A stretch of DNA of 64,000 nt from Suillus spraguei (lineage: Eukaryota > Basidiomycota > Agaricomycetes > Boletales > Suillaceae): positions 62,001 through 126,000 of the forward strand of contig JABCPU010000125.1 in assembly GCA_016800925.1 (NCBI GenBank), read 5' to 3'. The translations under genes and the position numbers were made by a program. This document shows positions 46,764 through 58,498 of this stretch, piece after piece. Every line of letters starts with the position of its first letter. The first letter of the stretch is position 1. The notes below the pieces were generated by a model. It had not been told where the DNA came from, did no database searches, and was given only the letters and a program-made list of their open reading frames with translations.

Positions 46764-48217
46764 TTAGTTGGTGGTGTCAGAAGTGAACGGGGTTTGGGCA
46801 AAACCGACGCGGTTATTGTCGGAATCGAACACAGTGTAGAAGCGCTGGAGGAATACGTAGCCATTAATAAAGGAATACCCTACGCCAATGGATGTGTCAA
46901 GGCTTTTAACGACGAGAAATATATCATCGACATTGCCACCAAAAATGTAGTTGAGAAAACGAGGCCAGATCTGCGCATGAGGTTCGAGATTGTATATTTC
47001 CTGTGCAAATGGTGAACAAGGGGTGTGGGGGCTGACAGAATTGACGTACACGGCCAATCCAGAATTTTAAGACACGTAGGACCTCGTATTTTTCAGTGGT
47101 AATCTGGAGAAGACCATTCGCATTCACAATACCGCCGGTTGCATCCTTATACTTTTCATAGGCATCTAAGGAACGCTGATGAGACCATTGTTACTCGCTG
47201 CACTCAAAATACAATACACACCGGAGGCAATGTAAAGAAATGTACAACCACAATCCACAATCCCAGAGGTACGGCGTATTAGTTCTGTATCGCCGTAGGT
47301 GATCCTCTGCTTGATACCCCAATACCGCGATGAGGGGGGGACACTGGTGACAGGACTGAAACAAAACAATTACTCTCAGTCTGGATTGATCCAGAAGCTG
47401 AGGTGCCTTACGTGTATTGAATTGTGCCCGTGTACTTGGTATGGTCGACTCCACCAAAGGTAAGTTGTCCATGGTTGATTACACCTTGATCGACGGGCTG
47501 GAAAAAGATACCGACAACAGACTGATAAATGGCGTGTTGCCTAAACAGGTATTCAGTGACAGGCGGGATCGTGTATCTTCGTGAATTTAGATTTTGTAGG
47601 GCGCCGAGGCTTGACACTTCAGGCCCGATGCCAAGGACACCGTCAAAACCGAGCGGAGTAGAAGCAACAGCGATTGGCATCTCGGTGATGGAGAGCTCAT
47701 TAGTGAGAGTTAAATGATCTCTGAATATAGTTCCTATAGATACTGATCGTAGGTGTTTTCAACTTATGATATTGTTGTACGTCATACCTTGGAAGGAGCC
47801 AAATTTGTAATCGACCGCCACAACCTCGCCAGTGTTGACGCCGGTGGGGCTCACGTACGCATTGTCGGCGCCAACCCATGTGATCGAGCTAGAGCTGTCG
47901 ACAATCAAGTTGTCTTCAATAATACATTAGAAGCCGCATGTTTTCTCAGCGTTGAACTTACAGGTTATGGGGGGATCGCCAACGTTAACTGCTACGGTGT
48001 AGCCCATAAGCATGTTTAACAAAGGGACATCAGCACGTGGGCCATGCATGCTGTATTCCCTGAAGGCTGCCATGCGAGCTTCATCGTGCCGCAAGATGTC
48101 AGTAACATTGGAGAATGTTCGCCTCATGGGGAGGGTGATGAGGGAATTCCGAACTTCAATGGGCGATCCCGTGACTGAGGAAGCCAGGAGCGCCAACAAG
48201 GATACAACGGAGAACAT
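46764..48217 (-). CDS. Secreted pepsin-like aspartic protease 2 (family A1)
   Basis: The signal peptide is MFSVVSLLALLASSVTGS. The intron positions match protease 1: about 47916-47963, 47733-47787, 47358-47412, 47167-47223 and 46996-47046. Spliced, the frame is open to TTN-stop at 46764. The active-site motifs are unusual: LIVDSSSSITWVGA in place of DTGSS, and GIVDCGCTFLYIAS in place of DTGT/S. Both aspartates are kept but the first glycine and the threonines are not. The C-terminal FLQRFYTVFDSDNNRVGFAQT block is normal. It is a duplicate of 20953-22476 on the opposite strand, promoter included. Catalytic ability is uncertain. Confidence 0.83.
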
Positions 48218-48246
48218 GACTTACTGGAAAGTCATATCATACTCGG

Positions 48247-48254
48247 TTATATAC
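48247..48254 (-). promoter_or_regulatory. TATA box of aspartic protease 2
   Basis: The minus strand reads gtatataa 30 bases before ATG 48217. Upstream, GACGTGGCTAAGGTGC matches the protease 1 promoter. Confidence 0.55.
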
Positions 48255-48430
48255 GTGATAGCGAACGCGATGGCAATGTTGAGCACCTTAGCCACGTCAG
48301 TCCCCCTCGAAAAAGTGATGACGAGATAGTTACGATGCGAGTCATCGCGAGTGCAAGGATTCTACTTCCCATAAATGTGGTAAGAGACAGTTTGCTTTCG
48401 ATCCTGGCAAGTTATTCCTGAATCTCAGTG

Positions 48431-48505
48431 TTGTCAGGTGCCAGTCAGTCAAGTGTTGAGCAGAAATAGTCAGTCAGCACTGACTGACTTGATTTGACCT
48501 GACAA
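48431..48505. repeat. Nested palindrome between protease 2 and DIRS/Ngaro element
   Basis: The outer arms TTGTCAGGT (48431-48439) and ACCTGACAA (48497-48505) are perfect inverted copies. Inside is GTCAGTCAG-CA-CTGACTGAC at about 48470-48489. It could be a small hairpin-end element or part of the retroelement terminus. Confidence 0.6.
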
Positions 48506-48759
48506 CTAGTCGGTGCATCAGCATCAGAGAACGGATAAATCCTTGATATTGTAGCTGTGGGAAGTATCAACGTTGCAACTTGCAGAAAGTCCAGGAATCG
48601 GAATCTATGCTTTCGATGTGCGGTGGCTATTTTGGAAATGCGATTATGTATTCGGCGTGGAGAATGAAATACTAGTTGGTAAACGACAGGCAAGGAAGAG
48701 TCACTACTATCATGGTACACGCAATCGGCAGCCCCCAGAAGTCGGCAGTCACGCAAATG

Positions 48760-51700
48760 TCACTGTAAGTCACGACATGTCACTTGAGCCAGTTTCAAAG
48801 TCAGCTCAGCACTGCTGAGCTGGATATACTTTCTGAATTCATCAGAGGACCACCGACCTGCTGCCTGAATAAGGTCTGGAGCCATTCCCACAATCGCAAG
48901 TGCAGTTGCACCTCCAGCCCTCATTGAATGTCCTGACATCGCGTTACCACAGTGTCGACGTAAGTGTCGTAAGAACCAACTTCTAGTTGGTATGGCGCCC
49001 GTGCTCGACAACCAAAATGCCGGCCGACTTGGAAATGCAGTGTCACGAAACGTCAAATAGCAATGGATGAGCGGAAGAGGGTCCAAATCAATAACAGAAC
49101 GTGACGGGATGAGGATAGTGGTGCCAGTCCCCAAACTGTCATTCTTCTGGGAAGGCAGTGTATATGACATGGCGGTGTCGGTGATAGTGAGTGTGTGTCG
49201 TAAAGGCACCTTCCGGTAAGTCTGATGGCTGATTGCATCTGGCCAGGTCAATTCTGCAAGACGTTGGAGTGTTGCAAAACCGGTGAATAACAGAGCAAGG
49301 AAGAGACTATCATCATGTTGCAGTGAAGAACCAAAAAACAAGTGCACACATTGCAAGTCATCCACACACAAAGGTAACTTCCTTTGTATTGGTTTTGACA
49401 TACGGGGTTTGCAACCACGGAGAGTCCGTGCAACCAAGGGTGAACATCGCGCGGCCCGTACCATGGGGTATGTGTCCTCTAGCTGACTGGCGATGCCCGA
49501 AAGATATGAGTCAACTGACTGAGGTTCAATATGGTGTGATAACCATACAACATAAAAAGATAATGTACCCACTGTGGGATCAATAGGGAGGTGGTGCAGC
49601 CGACAGAAAGTGATGTAAGAGTTGAGATGTGAGTCGTAAACAGACGCAGTAGTGGAATCAATAGCAAAACCAAGTGCCACTGAACGTTCATATAAAAGAT
49701 GCTCATGTGTCCAGGCTTGCCATACAGGCTGCCTGGATGATAGTGAAACTTGCATCATTTTTTTTGCTGCCCCCAGCGCATTCCGAGGGGGTTTGAAATA
49801 AATAAAAAAGCTGGCATCTGGTGCCAACTCCAAAACTCTTTCGTTTTGAAAACGTGAGAGTGCGTCGGCAACCATATTCTCACATCCACTAATGTGCTCT
49901 ACATGTAAGTCCACCTCATACTCGAGTAGAACATCCATTGCCGAGAGCATGATGGAATTATAAGGAGGATGCGCACGGAGAGAGTTGAACATCGACACTG
50001 TATTTGTGTTATCGGTGTATATGAGCATTCGGGGTGGGACTTCTGTCATGTTAGGGATTGCGTGAATTGCGGAGCAAACCGCCAATGCTTCGAAGAAAAA
50101 GATGGTGTTTTTAGGAGCATCCGCAGGCAAAGATGATTGACCCGCAAAGTTATCATGAGGGAACCAGAGACCCATTCCTACACCAGATGCGTCGGTATAA
50201 GCAACCACAACATCATCAGATGATGGATCAAAATCCAAAGATTTGTAAAACATGAGCCCAGGTAAATGTTCCATATGATCAGCCATCCAAGTGAGTTTGC
50301 AAATGATAGGATTGTTGACATGAAGGCGTGTGCGTGGTTGAATTTTCCCGTGAATCTTCTCATAGTACACAGCCGAAAGTCCTGGTTTGAGCAAAGGGAA
50401 AATATTGAAACACCATTCGCACCATCCGGCAAGCTGTTGATATTCACGAAGCGTCCAACGATAGTTTTTACAGGCAAAGTCACGTAGATGCTTGATCAAC
50501 TCATTCTTTTTGTGCCTCGGCAAAGTAGCAGACATAGTGTTAGGGTCGACGTCAAAACCAATAATGGTCAGAGTTGAACCAAAGAGTTGTTTGGGACAAT
50601 CATGAGGGATTCCGAGCTCATCCCAGAGTTGTAACAGACAAGTCTGTTTCTCAGGGTAGTCAGTTTGATAAGGCGGATAGTACAACATACGCTCTGCTAG
50701 CTCAAATGAAAAAGAGTCGTCCATATGAAGTTTAAGAGCATTGATAAGCATGCGATGAATTGCAATCCAAGTGACCAGTGACATAAACGAGATCCAAACC
50801 TTAGGGGATCCTCATTCTCCAAAGTTATTGCAACGATCCACATGACGTTGACCTTGTACCGTTAGCACTTGCTTGGTTTGGTGCATAGGTAATCGCCGAA
50901 AAGCTTGAGAAACATCCGATTTAAAAAGGACCAATTTATCATTAGGATGTTCTTGTCGAAATTGCAGCAGGGAAGCACCAAGCGAATGCAAACCGTCAAG
51001 TTTGGTGCCTCTAATGGCATCTGAATCAATCATGGAGTTCAGCGAGTATTCTCCTGCTGTGTGATCCACTACAAGGCGTAGTTTATCTGAATTGGGTTTA
51101 GGGACGGTATGCATTGGCACACTGTACATTCTGGGGAATAAAGCTAGACCAAAAGACTCTGATACACGTCCAAGACATATTTCTTCTCGTAGCTGTTCCT
51201 CAATAAACTTTTCTTGATCTGCTGATTTTGCACATGTGTGCATTGAGTTATCGTTTATAGAGGGATATGACTCATCCGAAGCATCTGCCCATGGCCAAAA
51301 ACCTTCATGTAAGGCTCGACACACCGACAAAACGAAAGGTTGATTTGGATGGTCAGCAAGGAGAACTTGAAACAGATCAACATTGATCGGTGTTACTATT
51401 TTGAAGAGATCTGGATAATTGCATACTGTGCGGGCTGCATCACTGTCCATAAGGTAAGTAGGAGCCTCTGGGACAGGATCCGCATACTCTGTAGAATGTG
51501 TGGTTGGGCTAAATGAATTATCAGTTGGCGACCAAATTAGCCCTCGGCGAAAACGCGGATGTTTAAGGTATTTTTCAGGCTGATTTAGTGTTCCTGTCCT
51601 CATGATGTTTTGTTTTGACATGACAATGGGCACAGATATACGTCCATTTTGTTTGACATTGCAGACGTGTGTGTAACGACAGGTGGCTGCACTGCGTGTG

Positions 51701-52854
51701 CATTCACCATTATTCCATTTATGGCAGGGTTCTCGTTTGGTGACATTTTCTCGACCTCCTCCAGTGGATTTGTTAGATTCCTCTGTTTCATTATGCAGTC
51801 TTCCTCCAGCGGAGAAATGAGAGCTGTAGATGTCCATGAAGCACTCAAAGTCTGACAATTCATACCTGCGAGTGTTTCCAACTCTGAATCTGACAGATTT
51901 GTCATATCTGATGACTTGTTCATGGCAGCTTTCCGATTGTTGATCGAATTGTTCATTAATGTGTTCTGAGTAGGCATTAAGTTCAGCCTGTCAGAACAGG
52001 AAAGCGAATTTGAGAGCTCATGAGGCTCTGTTCCATGCAGCATTCCAGTGGCCTTGCTTGGTAATTTTCTTTGTGGCCATTTCAGAGACTCCATAGGTAA
52101 ATTCAACATCTCTGATGGATTCTGTATGTTTATTAACTGATCTTGATGTAGTGATGATGGTGTGGATGGCATCAAGATTGAGGCTTCGTCTGGCAATGAT
52201 ATCAGCCCATCTGGATTTATAAAACTCTGGACTCCGTTCATGATACATGAGTTTGAGTTTGGCTTGTTTCTGATCCTGTGCCCAATTTTGTAAGATGTGG
52301 ACAGTTTGTCTGAGGTTTGCTGATAGGGGCCTGGATGGTTCTTCATTAACTGTTGATTTGAGTTTAAGACAGGTAAAGTCAAGTTTAGGTCATTTCCGAG
52401 CAGGTTCTCCTGGCTCGACACTGACTTGTTGACTCCTGTTATCCTCTGCAGTAAACTCTTCTTCAATCTGTGCGGGATCAGACATTGGTTCTGCTGAACG
52501 TCATACTCTGGATGTGCCCGCTGCTCTTTGTCCAGCCTGATTTTGTTCTGACTCCCATTCATTGAGCATTGTAAGGTATATAGCTGCGATAACGGACGGG
52601 TCTTCCCCTGAGCCAAGGGGTAAGCTTTCTTTGATGATCCCATAGATAACATAGGAGGCATCAAATTTCATTCCTTTGGCAGACCTGAAATCTTGGATGA
52701 CATTGAGGCATCTCTTCACCATGTCTTGTTGGGGTAGATGTGCTCTATCAGGCTCGGTTTTAACTGAAGACCCCCGTATTCCAGGTCCTCTTAGAGATGC
52801 TTGTGTTTGTGTCGTATTGCTGGCATTTGTATATGAGTTACATGGATCTGACAT
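48760..52854 (-). pseudogene. DIRS/Ngaro-like retroelement: gag-RT-RNase H-tyrosine recombinase
   Basis: One frame runs for 1365 codons from ATG 52854 to 48760 with five TGAs (52501, 52390, 52018, 51991, 50812) and no other stop. Order of parts: a gag-like region (YHERSPEFYKSRWADIIA), a CCCH zinc finger (CHKWNNGECTRSAATCRYTH), RT (LRLVVDHTAGEYSLNSMI, LVLFKSDVSQAFRRLP, and LHMDDSFSFEL in place of YMDD), RNase H (VVAYTDASGVGMGLWF, FFEALAVCSAIHAI, LIYTDNTNTV) and a tyrosine recombinase (TGFATLQRLAELTW with the first arginine, SGHSMRAGGATALA with HxxR, GRWSSDEFRKYI with the tyrosine). There is no DDE integrase and no LTR. Terminal repeats were not found. Confidence 0.88.
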
Positions 52855-53097
52855 ATGCTTGGAAGTATGACCAAATTTTAAAGAAATTCAAGATGACACA
52901 AAATAAAATGGTGCTGAATGTGCACGAGCAGATGGTGCTCAGAAGACAAGTGTGCGACGTGCAGATCAAAACCAACTGATCAGTCAGGCACTTTATCTAG
53001 ATTGATAAAGGGGCCTCTAAGTATGATGCAGAGTCACAAGGTTGTTTCGACCAGTGTCACGAATCGATTCAACTTAGTTAAACAAGTTTAACTCCGA

Positions 53098-53240
53098 TTA
53101 AACCCAGCCCAACCTTATTTCTCAAACTGCGGCTGGAAGAAAACATTTGTAAATAGTCTCAGCCACAGTGGCAAAACCCTTCGGCACTTGAAAAAAATCA
53201 AAAATCGAGTAGGTATATGTATGTTAATTAAATATATAAT
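53098..53240 (+). repeat. Left inverted repeat of the helicase/DUF6589 element
   Basis: Begins TTAAACCCAGCCCAACC and ends near TTAATTAAATATATAA. It matches the right end with a few substitutions and one small indel (after ttatttctcaa). Confidence 0.8.
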
Positions 53241-53266
53241 ATTCCATTTGAGCACTTAGTCATCAT

Positions 53267-55452
53267 ATGTCAGAAGCCCCTAGTTCAGGCATAATTTGAG
53301 ACATCACCCAGCAGCACTTTGGAAAACGGCCATGCCTTTGGCAGATCAAAATCACACAAGCATTCATTGAAGCTAACCATGACATTGTGTGTATTGCCAG
53401 CACATCAATGGGGAAGACTATGACATTTTGGATGCCTTTACTATTCAAACCCGGCCTTCAAATTATTGTGACTCCATTGAACCAGCTCAGGAGACAGAAC
53501 ATTTCACTGGCAAAAGCAGGCTTGCTAAGTATATCAATAAGCTTGGAAACAGCTAGCTGTGGCAACTTTCATGTGAGGATCTAACAGTCATGCTATGCGA
53601 GGATGACTTACTATCATAACCTGGTCTTTCACACAGGACATCAAAGATATGAAGTATCGGGCCGTCATCGTTAGTCTAGAGCAGCTTATGAAGCCTGGAG
53701 GGGAATTTGAGACACTGCTGCACAAACCACTTTTTGTGCAGCAGATTATTGGCATAATATTTGATGAAGCACATTGCATTGCAACCTGTGGCAAATTTTG
53801 TCCTGAATATAGGGAATTAGAGCGTCTTTGTTACATCCTGCCTTGCTATGTTCCTTTCATGCTCACATCCGCAACACTTACAGTGGACAATCTTGCACAT
53901 GTGAAGGGCTACTCCACATGCGCTCAGACAAGCTCCTCACGATCCAAACATCTGTCGATCATGCAAATATCAAACTCTGCATCCAAAAAATCATGTACTC
54001 ACTTTCATCATATCAAGACCTGTCAGTTTTAATACCTGATGGCTGGAAGGATGGTGACCTAGTACCTCCAAAGTTTCTTATCTTCTTTGACAACATTCAA
54101 GATTCTATAGCAGCAGCAAAAACAATACAGAAACGACTTCCATCAGCACTGCGTCACAGGATAAAGTGGTTTAACTCTGACATGACAACACAATTCAAAG
54201 AAGACGAGTTGGATTGCTTGATATCTGGAGAGACTTGGGGGCTTTACACCACAGAATCATTTGGAATGGTAAGGGTATCAGTGTGCATCTAGTAGCACAG
54301 TATCATAGCTAATCATGGTCATGTTTATGGAATGGATGTACTGGATATATTACTTGTCATCCAGTGGAAAGCCACATGCAAGTTGGCTACTCTATGGCAG
54401 CGATGGGGATGTGCTGTCAGAGATCATGGACTCCAAGGCACAGCAATATTATTTGCTGAAAAAGAGTATTTCAACGATGTGCAGGAAGAAAAGCATCAGC
54501 GGCAAGAGACAAAGAAACACAAAGCAGAGGAGAACAAAGCATGTACGGCTACAAGACAGCATACCCAGCTACATCCTGTAAGCAGGCAGGATGATGTACA
54601 TGACTGGGAAAATGATATTCCTGGGGACGATAGTGATGGTGACAGAGCGGAGGTAGGTGATCAAGAGCTAAGAGGGCAGTTGCAGTCAAATTTAGAGGGA
54701 AAGTCAGTGGGTGGTTCAAGGAAGAAGAGGGAATTAAATCCTGGGATGGACTGCTTAATTAATGCTCACCTGCAAGGTACAATTCAATGTCAACACAAGG
54801 TTCTCCATGTTCACTTCAATGACTCATTGGCTGGTAATATATTTTCTAATTGTGGTTGGTTCGATTAACTCATTGTAATATTATGACACAGATTCAGATC
54901 ATGTTACATGTGACCCATCAAATTCTGACGGTTGCACCTGCTGCGCACCACTCACATCAAGTGTCTGTTGTGACATCCATAATCCTGACACACTCTCACA
55001 TAATAATATAGCTTTACCTTCTAAAATCACCCACTGTTCACGCACTGTCAAGTATGAGATGGGACCACGCCAATTTGAGCTCTGTGATACTCTGGAAGAA
55101 TGGTGAGAATTAATAACCAAGAGAGTATACGGTGATTCGATGCTCAATGACTATGGTCCTGGGGTGACAATGCCAGACTCAGTTTTGGACCATATTGTTG
55201 ACTGCGCTCATCACCATAAAATTTCTACTACCGATGACCTATGTAAGGAAACAAAGTGGTCTGCAGTGGACCGCTTTGGTAGTGATGTCATAGCTATCAT
55301 TCAGCGCATCATACCAGTTCCTGTGCTCCAACCTGTTTTCACTACTGTCACGCATCCATAACAAAATCCCCTATCTACTCCTCAATCCGATCAACTGGTC
55401 ATCACTCGAAAACAACCCAGATGTAGCGCATGTGGCATAGAGGGACATACCA
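53267..55452 (+). pseudogene. RecQ-like DEAH helicase, transposon-borne, decayed
   Basis: ATG 53267 gives MSEAPSSGII, a TGA (53297, arginine expected), then DITQQHFGKRPCLWQIKITQ. Helicase motifs: ASTSMGKT (I), VTPLNQL (Ia), IIFDEAHCI (II), TSATLT (III), FFDNIQDSIAAAKTIQKRLP and WFNSDMTTQFKEDEL (IV-V region), LWQRWGCAVRDH (VI). In motif VI the usual arginine after QR.G reads cysteine (CGT to TGT fits). Introns: 53573-53636, about 54269-54328 (no clean acceptor) and 54834-54891. One frameshift near 53905. After TGA 55103 the C-terminal block LDHIVDCAHHHKISTTDDLC follows, then past TAA 55359, in the same frame, a zinc knuckle CSACGIEGHT. It would unwind DNA with ATP. This copy is dead. Confidence 0.85.
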
Positions 55453-55677
55453 GTAAGTTGTCTTCACATGCTGGCAGCAGTGGCTCACATCAATCATGAC
55501 AGAGCGCAGCTGTATTTGTTTAATGAACCCATCTTGTGTTGCATCAACCTCTCAAACCACTGCTAACAAGGAAAATGTATGTTGAATTGGCTGTGCTGGA
55601 TGTTTGTGCTCATAAAGATAACAGATACCTCAAATGAGTTCCCACACATCTTCATCTAATGCTGCCCCAAGTCTTTA

Positions 55678-58322
55678 TTACAATCCCAGCTCTACTGCTA
55701 CATCCTCTAATGTCGGGCACTCCTCTAATGCTCCCCCCTCTTCTATTCCACCATCTGAATGTTGCTTATCTATTAATTCGAGACCTTTACTATAGAGGTC
55801 AGGAATAGAGTGTTTGCTTTTTCGTCCAAGCACCAGTTCATGTGGGGAGTGCTGTGCTATGTACTTACAGAGCTTTTGAATGTCTGCGTCATGTCAACAA
55901 TGGCATGTTGGCTTGTGAGGTGTGAGTGCAAGAAACATTCTTCAAAAACCCATTGTAAGTTACGATAAACCTGGACAAGGGGGGATTCCAAGATTATATG
56001 GTCTATGGTGTGATTAGGGCCCTTGCTGCCGTGAATAACCTAGACATGATTAGCCAATGTATTCTGGTATACTAGAAATAAGTCACCTTTGTGAACAAGT
56101 TATTCAATTCCATGCACCAGTCAACAGCTCGGAAGCTGCCTGCTTTTCTCTATGGGTTCACAAGAATATGATATTGAACAGCTCTCCTAAGCCATAATTC
56201 AAATCAGCTTGCGTTTTAACCAAAAAAAAACACAACCTCACCGCAAGCCATCTGGGTATACAAAGTGAACATTGGATAGAAAATCTGACATGTGCGTCTC
56301 ATATTTATGCTTCCCAGTTGCCTTGAATATCAGGATCCATGCAATAATGCACATTTACACTTGCCCAATATCCCCAATATTCATTGCATATGAAAGTTCC
56401 TCGTATAGTAGCATGTACTTGTTGAGGAGCAGCACATTTTCATATTCCCCATCATGCTGAGTAACATCTTTTGATCTCATCTGCTGAAGTCTGTGATCAG
56501 CAACATACTCCTTTGCAATTGTATCTGCCATCACGAGTAGATTGTCAAATAGCGGCTCTGATGCTGCAAAGGCATCCAAGTCCACATGTGAGGGAACAGA
56601 TTTTTTTACCTCAACTCTCCAACAATCAAGGCGCCGGCAGATACCAGAGTAAGTGATGAGCTGGTGCATTCTACAAAACCCAGGCTTCAAGCCATAAATC
56701 CCTGTTTCTTTAGGTCGAAGAATCCCAACATCTCACATCAAAGCGTTCTCATCTAGTCACGCCAAGGAATGCTGCAAGAAGGTGCACCAGATGGCATCTG
56801 CACTTGCCATCTTCAAATGAAATAAACCTGGAATAAAGATGACGTGCTGGAGGCAATTCCAAGGTGTGCTTTCAATTGCATGTTGCTGGAGTACCACTTG
56901 GAGACACTCGCCTGTTCCAAGGTCACCGTGGAATAGCACGACATACTCTAATACATCTAGTCCTTGCAGGGGATCACATTCTGCTGGATCTTCAATATCT
57001 CCTTGCTTCAGTAACTCAAGTACTGAGTTGATATTCCCAGATACCATTGAGTTACTGATATCCATTGCTTGTGAGGCTAGAATCTTTGTCTTGGTTGCGG
57101 GGATCATTTCTACTGACTCCAGATGCAGGTAGTCCTTGAATTGATGGAAGTATGTAGGCCCATACTCAATTAAATCAGAAAGGATCTTCCAGGAGTTGAT
57201 GCAGTTTTGTCGTGACAGACCAGCTTCATTTAAGGGGTCTGGATGTAAGGTAAGCAGATCCTTCCATCCTTTCTTGCTTGTCACATCCATTGAATCCACT
57301 TCTGGGTTGAGTAGCGATCTTTCCCACAATGCTTTCGAGCAATGCAAGTTGTCCAGAGTAATACCATGCTGTAGCAGAAAAAGGAGGCCAGTGGTAAGAT
57401 GTTTGAGCATGTCTTCTGACTTCTTAACTGTATGAACAGTTGATTCAAGGTCCACATCAAAATTATCATATGCATAGGATGTGAGAAGTGTCCGCCCCAG
57501 TGCAGCAATGCCACAGTGAGCCTCCTTTGACAATGACAAGATGGCTGTATTGATTGAATCAATGGAGACACAGATTCCCATCTGCGATAGTGTCTCTATG
57601 ACCTTTTGAGGTGCATATGTAGACTGCAGAAAGATACCGAAGATGCTTTGAAACATGTTTGATTTTTGATTTGCAGTTTGCATGATTATGCTGAAAATAA
57701 CGACCTTTTTCTAGTAGAGGAGTAAGTCCTCCCATTTTCATGCACATTTAATGCTACTCATGATCATCACCAACTTATTATGATGTGCCATCATCTTTTC
57801 CTATCTTGCTGATGTGTCAGCCAAAACTCCCATTAACTAGTCCAATTCTCTGTCACCAAACACTTCCCAATAGATATCTTCATCATCACTATCTTCTGGA
57901 CCTTTGGTGCTTACTGCTATGCCAATGTACTTCTTTGCCACAAATAGAAGCTTATCAAACAGACCCCACAGTGTTGGTGCGAGCTGCTGCATGCCTCTCC
58001 CAAGCAGATCCATATTAAATTCCTCTAGTTGTTCTACAGAGGTGTGTGACACAGCAAAATGAGAGCTGTGTTTCTTTGCTGACAGATCAACAATCTCTCG
58101 CATATATACATCACTCATGATGTCACTCGCCCACTCCTGTGTTGTTTGCAAGTTCCTCACAAGAAGCTCCATGATGCGATGACCATTGGTCAGTAGATCG
58201 ACCACGATTTCATTGTTTGAATAAATATTATTGGACAGTATTTCATTCAGAAATTGTGAGACTGAGATGCTGATGATATTGAATGATTCTGTGATTGCAT
58301 CTATCTGATCTCTGAGATGCAT
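55678..58322 (-). pseudogene. DUF6589-like protein, possible transposase, decayed
   Basis: The start is MHLRDQIDAITESFNIISIS at 58322; the first exon ends near 57837. A 308-codon stretch (57683-56757) holds NMFQSIFGIFLQSTYAPQKV, QAMDISNSMVSGNINSVLEL, VVLFHGDLGTGECLQVVLQQ and HVIFIPGLFHLKMASADAIW. Then follow DENALM-stop-DVGILRPKETGI (TGAs at 56757 and 56733 where arginine is usual), LIFKATGKHKYETHMSDFL (about 56310), HIILESPLVQVYR and HELVLGRKSKHSIPDLYS, ending at TAA 55678. This is the DUF6589 pattern. The HGDLGTGE and FHLKMAS.D blocks could be parts of an RNase H-like catalytic site, but that is inference. Confidence 0.8.
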
Positions 58323-58346
58323 CTCCGAGGCGGATTGAAATAATAA

Positions 58347-58498
58347 CTATATATATTTAATTAACATACATATACCAACTCAATTTTTGATTTTTTTCAA
58401 GTGCCGAAGGGTTTTGCTGCTGTGGCTGAGACTATTTACAAATGTTTTCTTCCAGCTGCTGCTGGAGAGGTTGAAAAATAAGGTTGGGCTGGGTTTAA
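58347..58498 (-). repeat. Right inverted repeat of the helicase/DUF6589 element
   Basis: The plus strand ends GGTTGGGCTGGGTTTAA at 58498. It is the inverted partner of 53098-53240. Confidence 0.8.

Larger units (their letters stand above)
53098..58498. mobile_element. TIR element carrying RecQ-like helicase and DUF6589-like gene
   Basis: The inverted ends of about 145 bases (53098-53240 and 58347-58498) share ACCCAGCCCAACCTTATTT, GGAAGAAAACATTTGTAAAT, AACCCTTCGGCACTTGAAAA and TATGTATGTTAATTAAATAT. Both outer borders read TTAA. The helicase gene starts 27 bases inside the left repeat, and the DUF6589-like gene starts about 25 bases inside the right repeat on the other strand. The two converge, about 200 bases apart, near 55450-55680. 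No other genes are inside. Both genes are decayed. Confidence 0.75.

Noticed and set aside
48760..52854. TGA might be read as arginine or tryptophan, an altered genetic code.
   Set aside because: The intact Tc1 and protease genes use TGG and CGN normally and end at ordinary stops, and CG decay explains the TGAs and the LTR differences together.
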